From Symbiodinium natans (lineage: Eukaryota > Sar > Dinophyceae > Suessiales > Symbiodiniaceae), in contig CAJNDS010000158.1 in NCBI GenBank assembly GCA_905221605.1, positions 405,176 to 469,175 of the forward strand: DNA of 64,000 nt. The letters are read 5' to 3'. Shown piece after piece: positions 10,829 through 19,714 of this stretch (position 1 is its first letter; each line of letters opens with the position of its first letter). Below the pieces are notes generated by a model that was not told the origin of the DNA, searched no databases, and was given only the letters and a program-made list of their open reading frames with translations. Made by a program: the position numbers and the translations under genes.

Positions 10829-12145
10829 ATGGGACTTGCTCAGCAGCCTGTTGTAGCTGCGGCGTGCGTCGCCAGAATGACGCCTTGTGCTGCTGATGAG
10901 CCTTCTACAGCCCCGAAGCCACAGTGCAATGGTGCTGATTACATGGGCCTCAGCTCGCCAGAGAAGCTGAATCAGAGTCCGGGCTACACGCAGTCATTAG
11001 CAAAGTGGACGATTGTCAAGGAGGGTGAGCAATACTTTGTGGAGAGTGTCAACGACCGCAATGTGAGATTCAGGGCTCCGGATGGTAGCAATTTCGTTGA
11101 AGGCGTGGTCCATCCCCCGTTCGTGAAGCAGAAGACATGGGAGGTTCTGCGCCAAAGCATGAAGCATCAGACGTCAGATGTCTGGGTAGCGACATTTCCA
11201 AAATGTGGCACAACCCTCATGGAGCAGATCGTTCTGCTTTTGTTGAAGGAAGGTGATCCCAGCCTTCTAGACCCCCACAGCAAGAACACCTTCAACCAGG
11301 AGACAGGCGTTGGCAAGGTTTGGCCAGAGCAAAGTTTGTCAGTGGGAATTGATCAGTGGGTAATGAATGGCAAGGGCAAAGGAAAAGCCGAAGGCAAAGC
11401 TGGAGGCAAAGAAGAAGGTAAAGCTGAAGGCAATTCCGGAGGCAAAGCAGAGGGCAAATCCAAGGGACAATCCAAAGGTAAAAAGATGCCCCTGGAGGAG
11501 TTCAACAATCTTGAAGGACTCCGCCTGCTGAAAACTCACGCTCCCAGGCACATGTTCTTGGCCAGCAAGGCTTCAGAGCCTCCCTCATTTTCTGCGACTG
11601 GCAGGCCAGACCCTTTGAGAAAGGGGACGCGGGTGATCTATGTCTCTCGCAATGCGCAGGATGCCTGCGTTTCAGCATACTACCATGCTGCGAACCCTCA
11701 AAAGCTAGGCTTTCCTTTCGATGCATGGGTGAAGCTTTGGACTGCGGGCCTCTTCGAATCCGGGCGCTGGAGCGACCATGTGGCAGGATGGCGAGCCGAG
11801 GCACTTTCGAACCCGAAGCAAGTTCTTTGGGTCCGTTATGAAGATTTGTTGTCGCAGCCTGAGACCGAGATCCGGCGTGTGGCACGTTTTCTGGGACTGA
11901 GCCCTTCACAGCAGACCATCGCAGCCACCGTGCATCATAGCAGTTTCACACAGATGAAGGCGCAGGCAGGCGGTGCTGCTCACATGCGAAAGGGTGAGGT
12001 TGGGGATTCTGCGCGCCACTTCTCATCGGAATTGCTGCAAGAATTCGATGAGCTTCACGAGGAGCTTATGAGGGGGGTAGATGATCCGTATGCTGATGCC
12101 ACACCAGACAGAGATAGTGCTGCTAAGTCTCGTCGCCTGATGTGA
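10829..12145 (+). CDS. Cytosolic-type sulfotransferase (PAPS-dependent), intronless
   Basis: A 438-residue ORF from ATG to TGA, the clearest complete gene in the window. It should move sulfate from PAPS to a small hydroxyl or amine substrate. The 5'-phosphosulfate loop is TFPKCGTT (residues 122-129). RLLKTH at 232-237 supplies the conserved Lys and catalytic His237. The 3'-phosphate site is YVSRNAQDACVSAYYH (271-286). WVRYEDLL follows at 334-341, and RKGEVGD at 387-393 is the family's C-terminal RKGxxGD motif, with Ser replacing the usual following Trp. Soluble SULTs are about 290-300 residues; the extra length is an N-terminal extension of about 110 residues and a Lys/Gly/Glu-rich insert at about 181-219 placed before the catalytic loop. 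No signal peptide or membrane segment is evident, so it is probably cytosolic. Substrate cannot be predicted. The lack of introns among intron-rich neighbours suggests an origin by retroposition (inference). Confidence 0.93.
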   Translation: MGLAQQPVVAAACVARMTPCAADEPSTAPKPQCNGADYMGLSSPEKLNQSPGYTQSLAKWTIVKEGEQYFVESVNDRNVRFRAPDGSNFVEGVVHPPFVKQKTWEVLRQSMKHQTSDVWVATFPKCGTTLMEQIVLLLLKEGDPSLLDPHSKNTFNQETGVGKVWPEQSLSVGIDQWVMNGKGKGKAEGKAGGKEEGKAEGNSGGKAEGKSKGQSKGKKMPLEEFNNLEGLRLLKTHAPRHMFLASKASEPPSFSATGRPDPLRKGTRVIYVSRNAQDACVSAYYHAANPQKLGFPFDAWVKLWTAGLFESGRWSDHVAGWRAEALSNPKQVLWVRYEDLLSQPETEIRRVARFLGLSPSQQTIAATVHHSSFTQMKAQAGGAAHMRKGEVGDSARHFSSELLQEFDELHEELMRGVDDPYADATPDRDSAAKSRRLM

Positions 12146-12554
12146 GGGCGCTTGGCTCTCGCATCTTGAGGATTCACGCAGAGTCCCATGCAGCTGCTCT
12201 GCGGAGTCCATCTAGAGTACATCGTTTGCTTTGGATCCTCGGTTCTGCCAACAAGCTCCAGCTTTGTGATTGCGGCTTGTACAGACTAAAAAGCGCGTCA
12301 TGACGTACTGCATCATGTGCAAGACCATTGGGCAAGAGACGCTAGCTCTTGCGGGCTAAGACAGCGTAGGAAAGTTTGACGGGGGGGTGGAGATCTTAAC
12401 GGGTTTGTTTGGAAGGGTGGGAGGGTAGTATTGTGATGGCATGACGGAATGTTAATTGTATTGGTACAAGATTGTTCCCGAATGCGCAGCAGAAGGGTTC
12501 TCGTTTTAAGGTTGGGGGTCTGGTGGGTCAGGGAATTGACGCGAAATGCGTGCG

Positions 12555-12615
12555 CAGCGTTCGCAAGCGTCCGCAAGCGTCCGCAAGCGTTCGCAAGCGT
12601 CGGCGAGCGTTCGCC
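12555..12615 (+). repeat. Short tandem repeat, CGTCCGCAAG type
   Basis: Five or six imperfect 10-12 bp copies containing CGTYCGCAAG. They run directly into the 54-bp repeat that follows. Confidence 0.8.
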
Positions 12616-12636
12616 AGTGTCAGATTTCGCGCTGTG

Positions 12637-12831
12637 AAGGGGGAACTCTACAGGACGCGCGTCCCCACGGCGTTCCGAATCAGTCAAGCTAAGGGGGAAC
12701 TCCACAGGTCGTGCGTCCCCATGGCGTTCCGAATCCGTTCAGCTAAGGGGAAACTCCACAGGTCGCATCGTTCCGCGGCGCTCCGAATCCGTCAGGCAAA
12801 GGGGGAACTCCACAGACGCCCCTCCATGTGA
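12637..12831 (+). CDS. In-frame 54-bp minisatellite (18-residue repeat)
   Basis: Copies begin at 12637, 12691, 12745 and 12799 (the last partial), spacing exactly 54 bp. The unit starts AAGGGGGAACTC and contains GGCGTTCCGAATC. As 54 is a multiple of three, one frame stays open from about 12472 to 12831 and encodes a repeated basic unit of the type KGELHRSRVPTAFRIRQ. I recognise no family. It may be a coding repeat or a non-coding minisatellite that happens to stay open. Confidence 0.45.
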   Translation, partial: KGELYRTRVPTAFRISQAKGELHRSCVPMAFRIRSAKGKLHRSHRSAALRIRQAKGELHRRPSM

Positions 12832-12842
12832 AGTTTGTGGGC
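12814..12842 (+). repeat. Duplicated block, copy 1
   Basis: Contains TCCATGTGAAGTTTGTGGGC then CGGGTCTC; the same block with one T/C difference recurs at about 14191-14221. Flanking sequence differs. Confidence 0.7.
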
Positions 12843-13734
12843 CGGGTCTCAAGGTGATCCAAAAAAGGAAAACTCAGTCGGTATCTCGTCTGCCGCATCC
12901 TGGGTGCCGTGCTCTGGGGCAAACGCGCGAGCTTATGTGGCTCAGATGTCAGCTTGTGTATGGCATCTTGCATCGTAATGGGGGCAAGATCTTCAGTTGG
13001 GGGACCTGTGAACTCATGACTATTTTATTAGTTATACGTCCTTGTTTCCGCAAGCATCTGTTGTACGCCATGGCGTCAGATGGCTTGCGGAAGTCGTGTA
13101 GAAAAATGCATGCGTTTATTTCGAGCCACGGTCGCCTGCTGGTCCCGAGCGCGTTTTGCCGCTTAGCAAACTATGTTTCACGGCAACCAAGTACCGAGTG
13201 CTCCTCTCGAGTGCTGATTTGCTGACGCGAAATGGCTTTATCATGTGCAGTCAAGTAGGATTATGTGAGCCTGGTGGGGCTTAGGGTTTAGGGTTTTATG
13301 TTTGCGGTTTAGGGCGGCTTAGGCTTTACCCGCGGCGTACGAGTCTCTACCCCCTACCCTCTACCCCTCCTACCACCCCTTTGAAGACCTCTTCAGAGCA
13401 TTCTAAACACGGGTCCAATGCCACATGTGAGATGCAGCAACAGCAACATTGACACATCTTCTGCATCTCGCATCTACACAGATAGATGTTTGGAAAGCAC
13501 TGTCTCGCACATTTTGTACACAGATCACAGATGCTGTGGTCTACCTCTGAAAAGGTCGTCTGCCTCTGACACTAACTTCCCATCCATGCCCATAGCGTCT
13601 TGATTCTTTTCGACTCGTGCCCAAATGTATACATCATGGACCTGACTTGCACTTGACGCCGCTTCAAACACCAGCAAAGCCGGCGACTATCCAAGCTGGA
13701 CCAAATCCTCCTGGCGGCCTCTTCCGGCCCAACA

Positions 13735-13914
13735 AACTTGGGCATCCAGATGCAGAAATTCTTCAGTCGGACTGATGGCTCCCGAGTTCAAACCATGAGC
13801 CAAGTCTTCAAGCCTTCCGCCATCTTGAAAATGATTGGACAACGTCATTTGCGAGTACCGCACGGAGTCGACCCGAAACCAGCACCCATCTCTGTCGGGT
13901 GGCAACGGCTGCTG
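13735..13914 (-). CDS. Possible minus-strand exon of unknown protein
   Basis: On the minus strand, after an AG acceptor, the frame reads CWFRVDSVRYSQMTLSNHF, then QDGGRLEDLAHGLNSGAI, with a protein-like mix of residues. The pattern (V-x-Y/F-x-Q then F-x-D-G then L-x-x-G) recalls a small family frequent in dinoflagellate genomes, but I cannot name it. The plus strand has no comparable reading. Confidence 0.4.
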
Positions 13915-14190
13915 CATCAGTGACTCCTCTGTGCCGCCGCTGAAACCCTGCAGGAAGATTTCCGTATCTCCCCCCCCTTTGCTGTCGCAAATCTTGACAG
14001 CGCCACTGGTGCTGCCATGGCATGCCCGCCCTCACCAATGTACATGAGCCACTGCTCACCTATTCTCACCCTCACAAAACCAGCGGTTAGTCAACCAGAA
14101 ATGGCAGTCATCGGTGTGAGCCTTGACCCACATGGCTGAATGCCACCTGGGTGTGACACAATCCTCGGCCAAGGGTTTGTTAAGCATACG

Positions 14191-14221
14191 CCTCTCCATG
14201 TGAAGTTTGCGGGCCGGGTCT
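14191..14221 (+). repeat. Duplicated block, copy 2
   Basis: Second copy of the block seen at 12814; starts TCCATGTGAAGTTTGCGGGC. Confidence 0.7.
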
Positions 14222-14425
14222 CGCGATGTACTTTACCGCATAAATAATCGTGCGGGTATCGAGCGCGCAACTGCATTCGGGCTCGTGGCTCCTATCAGGT
14301 TTTGATTCCCTTGGGCTGTTTTACAATTTTTGGCAGGAGTTCTTTCATCCCACACTTTTCAGAGGCATAGCAGTAGCATCCCCCATTCCCTACTCTGAAG
14401 CAGCCAAAAGCTCTGCGTTATTAAG

Positions 14426-14478
14426 GCCTCCAAGGGAGACATGGAGTTCGTGGACTTGCTTGAGCCGGATTCGCAAAG
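14426..14478 (+). CDS. Isolated exon with a canonical donor
   Basis: Between an AAG acceptor and a consensus donor AGGTGAGT, the frame reads ASKGDMEFVDLLEPDSQ. The donor is the strongest GT site noticed in the window. Partner exons and function unknown. Confidence 0.4.
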
Positions 14479-15308
14479 GTGAGTGCCAAGTCATTGGATG
14501 CTTTATAAAGCACACGTGCCCTGAGATTCACCCTTGGGTTCTGGGATGTAGTTCTGCTCTGAAGCTTTAGGACTTCTTCAGCTTGAGAAGATCAGGACAA
14601 ATACCAGTTTTATATTGCCGGCCTGGCGCCGTCTGCTCCAAATGGAGAGTACGGCATCCGAGGCCTCTTTTGAGATCTCACGGCGGCCCTGCCAAATGGC
14701 ATGGCCTGCTTCATTTGCAAATGCCAAAGCTTTTAGGGCCATCCTGGTAATGGTCATCATCCCCTCGTCCCTGTCAGTATGTGAGACATGTGCCAACATG
14801 TGCCAACCTGTGCCAACCTGTGCCCAGACACACCCCCCCCGCCCCCCGCTACAAGAACTCCGCGTAAGACGTGAGCACCATCCCAAATCCCGGAACACTC
14901 AAGGGTTAGCTTTTCTGGTTCAGCCCGAGAAAAGGAGCGCCGGCAGGAAGCGCAGCCTTTTGCCGTGGGTTTGGGCAGCTCCGACGCTCCGGGGCTCCGG
15001 ACAGCTCCATGATGTTCCCAGCTTGGCTCACAGATGCAAAGTCCGAAGCCACAGTGGTGCACGTGACATGAAGGCAGACCCCCCCCCAAAAAAAAAAAAA
15101 AAAAAACAAAAAATCGATTCCCAGCCGACTCGTTGCAGCTCTCCATCCCCGCAACCGGCCATCCCTCTACGACCCAATGGCATGCGCTGCGTGTTAAGCC
15201 CGGCTGCGCTCGCCTAGGGCCTGAGGCTTGCCGGTGGCTGCGTGCAGCTCCGATGCCTCTTTGCTCTTTCTCGGTGGAGCTGCTCCGCAAGATTCTGGCC
15301 GGAAATCA

Positions 15309-15405
15309 GTAAACTAATGAAACTAGCTAAACTAATCAAACTAATTAAACTCATTAAACTAATTAAACTCATTAAAATTAATGAAACTAATTAAATTAAT
15401 TTTAA
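15309..15405 (+). repeat. AAACTAATT tandem repeat
   Basis: About ten imperfect 9-10 bp units of AAACTAATT or AAACTCATT. Confidence 0.9.
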
Positions 15406-15499
15406 CGCTACGCGACCCGCCTCGGCCCGGCCCAGCGCATCCGCGTGAGCATGGTGATTCCGCAGCGCCCAAGTTGCTGGGCCCCAAGCAATAAGGGTT

Positions 15500-15625
15500 G
15501 GGTTTAGGGTTTAGGGTTTAGGGTTCCGGGTTTATGGTTTATGGTTTGGGGTTTAGGGTTGAGGGTTAGTTTAGGATTGAGGGCTTAGGGCTCAAGGTTC
15601 ACGCTTTGGGGTTTAGGGTTTTTTG
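15500..15625 (+). repeat. Degenerate telomeric block
   Basis: Three perfect TTTAGGG units, then variants such as TTTATGG and TTGAGGG decaying over about 100 bp. Looks older than the perfect blocks. Confidence 0.85.
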
Positions 15626-15668
15626 GGTGTGGGGTTCAGGAATCGTAGGGTGGAGCCAGCGGAGGCGG

Positions 15669-15735
15669 TGGGGAGGGGGGGGGGGGGAGGGGGGGAGGGG
15701 GGGAGGGGGGCGTCAGGGGGAAAAAGGGGGGGCCC
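15669..15735 (+). repeat. G-rich purine tract
   Basis: GGGGGGAGG-type purine run with poly-G segments. Confidence 0.9.
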
Positions 15736-16407
15736 CTGCTGGGAAGGGCTGCAACTGCCTCTGGTCCTGGCGAACCATCCGCTGGCGGCCCCTGCTCTCC
15801 TACCCATTTTTGGCAAAAAAAGGGGTCCGAAAAGTGGTTTTGGGTCTGGGGGGAGGATTTGGAGGGGGGTGCCTGTTCTGACAACCTATACACCTTCGGC
15901 CCGAGGCCTCGGCGGATTAGATTTCTTAGTTCCCTTCGGCAGGCTGCTGGCAGGCATCTCCGACATGTGGCCGGTAGCAGCGGCCCTGGGCCAAGGAGGT
16001 CTGAAAGCGAGCTCTAAACCGCGTAACCGCGCACCCTAGGCCCTAAAGCCCCAATTTCTGCACATTCAAAGGGAACATGAGTCTGAATATCAAGAAATAC
16101 GAATAGCACAAGATGAGAATGCCAAACCCTAACATCATGCATCAGGTGTATAAACCCTGCGGAGATGAGGCCTGGCTGCTATGCAGCGTGCTGGCGGAAG
16201 CAGCCACGGAGGCTCCCGGGCAGTCCTGTGTTTTGTGGACCTTTGGCCTTTCGGAACTACGGGTGCTGTGACTTCAGTCAGCCCAAAAGGGGGTTTACGA
16301 AAGAAGGGGGGGGCCCCCTAGAATAGACGCCCCCGAATAGTAGGGCGAGGATCCCAGAGAGTGAAGTTACCAATCAGGCTACGAGGGCGACAAGTCTAGA
16401 GGTAAAG

Positions 16408-17558
16408 ATGGCCATGAACCAGAATGGACAAGTCCCGATGATGGGCAAGCTACAGCTTCCAATTGAGTCTTGGGGGAGTGGTTGACTTTCATTTGACAAT
16501 CCTGGAGCTGGCCCGAAGTCTAGAACTGTTGCGTGGAAGGGAAACCCAGTGCGGGAACAATCTAGGCAGGAGGGGCAGGAGGGGGTGGGGGCTGGTTTCC
16601 CCCCCAAAAACGGACAACTTGCCCAAGTGCAGCCTGAAGGATTGCCCTTCAGACGCGTTGGCACCCGCATCGTCTTCTTGACCTCACGCCATCTCACGCG
16701 CAGGAATCTTCGGAAACAACGGGAGTCAATTTGGGTATTGCTGTGGCCTGGCCGCAAGACACCCATGAGTTTTTTGAAGGCCTTCATGGCTTGGCGTTGC
16801 AAGCTCTACAGCAAGCTCTACAGTGTGGCACACGCATGCACCGAGATCATGCTCCTGGGTAGCATCGGCTTCATGATGGGCATCTTCTACTTAGCCGGCG
16901 GCTTGGTAGTAGCTGGGGACGATCTTCGCCCACTGCCAACATGTGCAGCAACCGGGTTTGGGGTGTATGCACCGCACGACATGCCATGCGAGAGGGACGC
17001 ATGGATTCCCGACTGCTGCGGCCTCAAAGTGCGGCTGCCTCAGGTCAACCATGAGGACAAGCAGATGCAGATATGCACTTGGAAGGTGCCTCTCTGTCTA
17101 TGTATAGTATATATATATATAGAGATATATGATATATGCAATATGTATGTATCGTTTTCTGCATCTTTGCATCCTTTGTGTTGCGCAGCCCTTCGGTATG
17201 AGATCTGGCATAGAGTGGGGGTCTGCCAGGTCATTTGTGCCACCATTTCCATTTTTGTGTCCGTCTTGATCTACCAGGCCGTGGAGGGCAGAAGAGTGGG
17301 CTGTGCTCGATTCACGTTTCAGATAAGCCCCCCTAAATCCCCAATGCCCCAAAATGCCCCCCCAAAATGCCCCAAAAATGGCCCCCCAAAATGCCCCCCA
17401 AAATGCCCCAAAAATGCCCCCCAAAATGCCCCCCAAAATGCCCTAAACGCTGCTCCTTCTTTTAGGCAGTCAACGATGTCGTCAAGGCGATATTTCTCCG
17501 AGGCTCCTCCCCGTTCGAGGAGATACAGGCGGGCCGGGTTTCTTCCAGTCTTGAATAA
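16408..17558 (+). CDS. Small membrane protein of unknown function (multi-exon)
   Basis: Three exons are well supported. The first reads TEIMLLGSIGFMMGIFYLAG (membrane helix), then a Cys-containing loop ending MQICTWK at 17085. Intron 17086-17202 is GT-AG, 117 nt. The second (17203-17295) reads VCQVICATISIFVSVLIY, a second helix, ending at a GT donor. Intron 17296-17465 is 170 nt. The third (17466-17558) reads AVNDVVKAIFLRGSSPFEE and ends at TAA. All junctions are phase 0, and intron 2 changes frame, which supports real splicing. A likely first exon starts at ATG 16408 (MAMNQNGQVPMMGKLQLP). Between 16704 and 16830 two frames both look coding, so that part is unresolved. Six cysteines between the helices could form disulfides. 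No family recognised. Confidence 0.6.
17335..17443 (+). repeat. CCCCAAAATGCC minisatellite inside an intron
   Basis: About eight 12-14 bp copies of CCCCAAAATGCC or CCCCAAAAATGCC filling most of intron 2 of the small membrane-protein gene. Confidence 0.9.
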
Positions 17559-17572
17559 TAACTGCAGTAACT

Positions 17573-17631
17573 AAGGGTTTAGGGTTTAGATCTTAGGGTT
17601 TAGGGTTTAGGGTTTAGGGTTTAGGGTTTAG
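17573..17631 (+). repeat. Interstitial telomeric block, TTTAGGG
   Basis: About eight units starting 15 bp after the TAA of the membrane-protein gene. Confidence 0.97.
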
Positions 17632-18465
17632 TTATACTCTTTAGTAAAAGGAAGTACGCCAAAGCCAGGGAAAGCTCCGGACAAGCATTGGCAGGCCCCA
17701 GTGGCATGCAAGCCGAAAGCTGCATTGCTAAAGGATTTTAGCAGAAAGTAGCTCGGTTTATTCGGGCCTTCCGTCTTCAGCGGCTCAGAACTCAACATGT
17801 TATTCAAGTAGGGCTTGTCTTCATTTCCTCAATGTCGGGTGGCAACAAAACTTCGGGCTCGTGTTTTTTGTATGGGGGGTAGGCACAATATGAAGCATGG
17901 ATGCAGCCGGGGTGCTCGAACGACACTTTTGTCCATCATCAGTCTTCGATTTTCGAGCAGCAGACACCCATCCCGGGGCTCCCGGGGCTCCCGGGGCTTT
18001 GATCAGGTATCGTTTGCACACAGCCTGGTCTGGTTTTTCACTCTACAAGTCTTTTTGGCGACAGTGCCGGCGGCTGAGCAATGCGGCAAAAGCCAGAGAT
18101 ACAGCAAAGTTCATGATATGCGTCTCAGGTCAGCGGCCATTACATGGCCGTGGTGTGGGAAACCAGATCGGTCTGAGGCCAGTGGGGTGAGATGCATGTC
18201 CGTCGTTGGCATTGTCCACAATGTCAAAGAACGCAAAGAAGGGACTTGCGATGACAATTTTCGGCACACCTCTCTTGTCTTCATGACAAGCATGTCCACG
18301 CTTGGGCGGCGCTTGTGGCGGCACCCCCTCTCCATAGCTTCAGGAGGCTGACTCCAAGCGTGCGTTGGACTTGAAGTGCTGGGCCGTGATCCTGGGCGCG
18401 GCTCTGAGGTGTAGCACCGATGTGGCCTGCGACAGCAAGGGAGATGTAGCATCCGTTAGCATCCC

Positions 18466-19023
18466 TCAGGCCACATCACCGGCTTCGCCTTCATCAGTGC
18501 CTGGCTCGGGCCCCGAGAATCCAGTGAGGGTGCTATGAAGTGCCTCTCGGAGAGCTCGCTGCGACTCTAGGCCTTCCGAAGCTACGGTAGCAGGAATTTC
18601 GCGTTCCCAGCCGGAGTGCAGTGAACCCAACGAGATGAGAAGGTCGCAGCTGCATGAAGTCTTGGAGGGCTCCTTGCTGATCTTCCCCCTCGCGTGCGCC
18701 TGGGTAGACTGGGGCTGCTGTAGCTGTGATCTGGCAAAGCATCTGTCACCCCTTTGGAGGTACTGCGTCTTTCGACTTTTGTTCAAGCTGACGGACCTAT
18801 AGGGTAGAGGGCATTCCTTGAGCACAGAGGTTCGAGTTGTAAATTCAAAACTCCTCATGTGTAGGAGAAGTTGTGGAAGGATATGACTCATGACAGAGGG
18901 AAGAGGCTGTGTCTCGGGTTGCAGGAGAAAGCGCGGGAGTTCGTCATCTTTGCAGATGACGGCGAGAAGGCTGGTAGTCCGTAACACCCTGACGAGTGTT
19001 GCAGCGTTACAAGATACCAGCAT
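18466..19023 (-). CDS. Long minus-strand open frame, unassigned
   Basis: Open for 185 codons from ATG, with a mixed amphipathic composition (for example LVRVLRTTSLLAVICKDDEL). No motif recognised and no splice evidence. Long chance frames occur in GC-rich DNA, so this is a candidate only. Confidence 0.25.
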   Translation of the reverse strand: MLVSCNAATLVRVLRTTSLLAVICKDDELPRFLLQPETQPLPSVMSHILPQLLLHMRSFEFTTRTSVLKECPLPYRSVSLNKSRKTQYLQRGDRCFARSQLQQPQSTQAHARGKISKEPSKTSCSCDLLISLGSLHSGWEREIPATVASEGLESQRALREALHSTLTGFSGPEPGTDEGEAGDVA

Positions 19024-19037
19024 GATCCAGCATCCCT

Positions 19038-19086
19038 GATCCCTAAACCCGAAACCCTAAACCCTGGACCCTAAACCCTAAACCCA
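19038..19086 (-). repeat. Interstitial telomeric block, CCCTAAA
   Basis: Short, imperfect block of CCCTAAA with CCCGAAA and CCCTGGA variants. Confidence 0.9.
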
Positions 19087-19419
19087 TGTGGAGGATGTGT
19101 TAGAAGAGCACTGGGACGAAGCCACAGAGGCCAATGGTTCCATGTAGAAGTTTTCAGGAGCATGTCGTAAGAGCAACGTGCTCGGCCCAGTGCTTTTCGG
19201 CCCTTCGGCGCAAAGGAGACGGAGGATGATGTCATGGGCCTGACGATGTCCTACCTCGTGGTCCAGCGAGCCCGGCCAAGTTGCCCAAAGGGGCCCCGAA
19301 GAGCAGCATGGTGCAGCGGTTGGGCCCTACTTTGCTCCATGCTGGGCCGGTGTCCCTAAGTACGAAGCACACTGGCTTAGTGCTTCTGCAATCCTGCCTC
19401 TCAGTGTCTATAGTCCTCT

Positions 19420-19714
19420 TGCAGACCCTGAAGATGCTTCGATGTCTTGCGCCGAGCTCTCTGTTCCACATCAGCTCTGGTGGCGCTGCAGGACGCTCCG
19501 CTTCTGGACGACTGGCTACATGCCCAACGCAGAAGGAAGCCTGCCCCAGGGCAAATCCACCAGCAACCTGCAGGCTGGGGAATGCCAAAAACCCGAAGCG
19601 GCTGCTTGGGGACTTTTTGGCCTTCCTTTCCAGGCGGCGATCTTGATGATCGTCGGCATTCTGTGCCTTGGAAGATACCTCTTCATCCCTGAACCTTTCA
19701 GGGATCAGACATGA
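19420..19714 (+). CDS. Possible C-terminal exon with one membrane helix
   Basis: The frame contains FQAAILMIVGILCLGRYLF, a plausible membrane helix, and ends IPEPFRDQT at a TGA. A Trp/Cys-rich stretch (HQLWWRCRTLRFW) precedes it. The 5' end is unknown. The opposite strand is also open, so strand is uncertain. Confidence 0.3.

Larger units (their letters stand above)
14479..16400. other. Repeat-rich stretch, no recognisable gene
   Basis: Holds an AAACTAATT repeat, degenerate telomeric sequence, G-rich runs and a divergent member of the dispersed repeat near 16290-16350. No domain was recognised. Confidence 0.5.
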
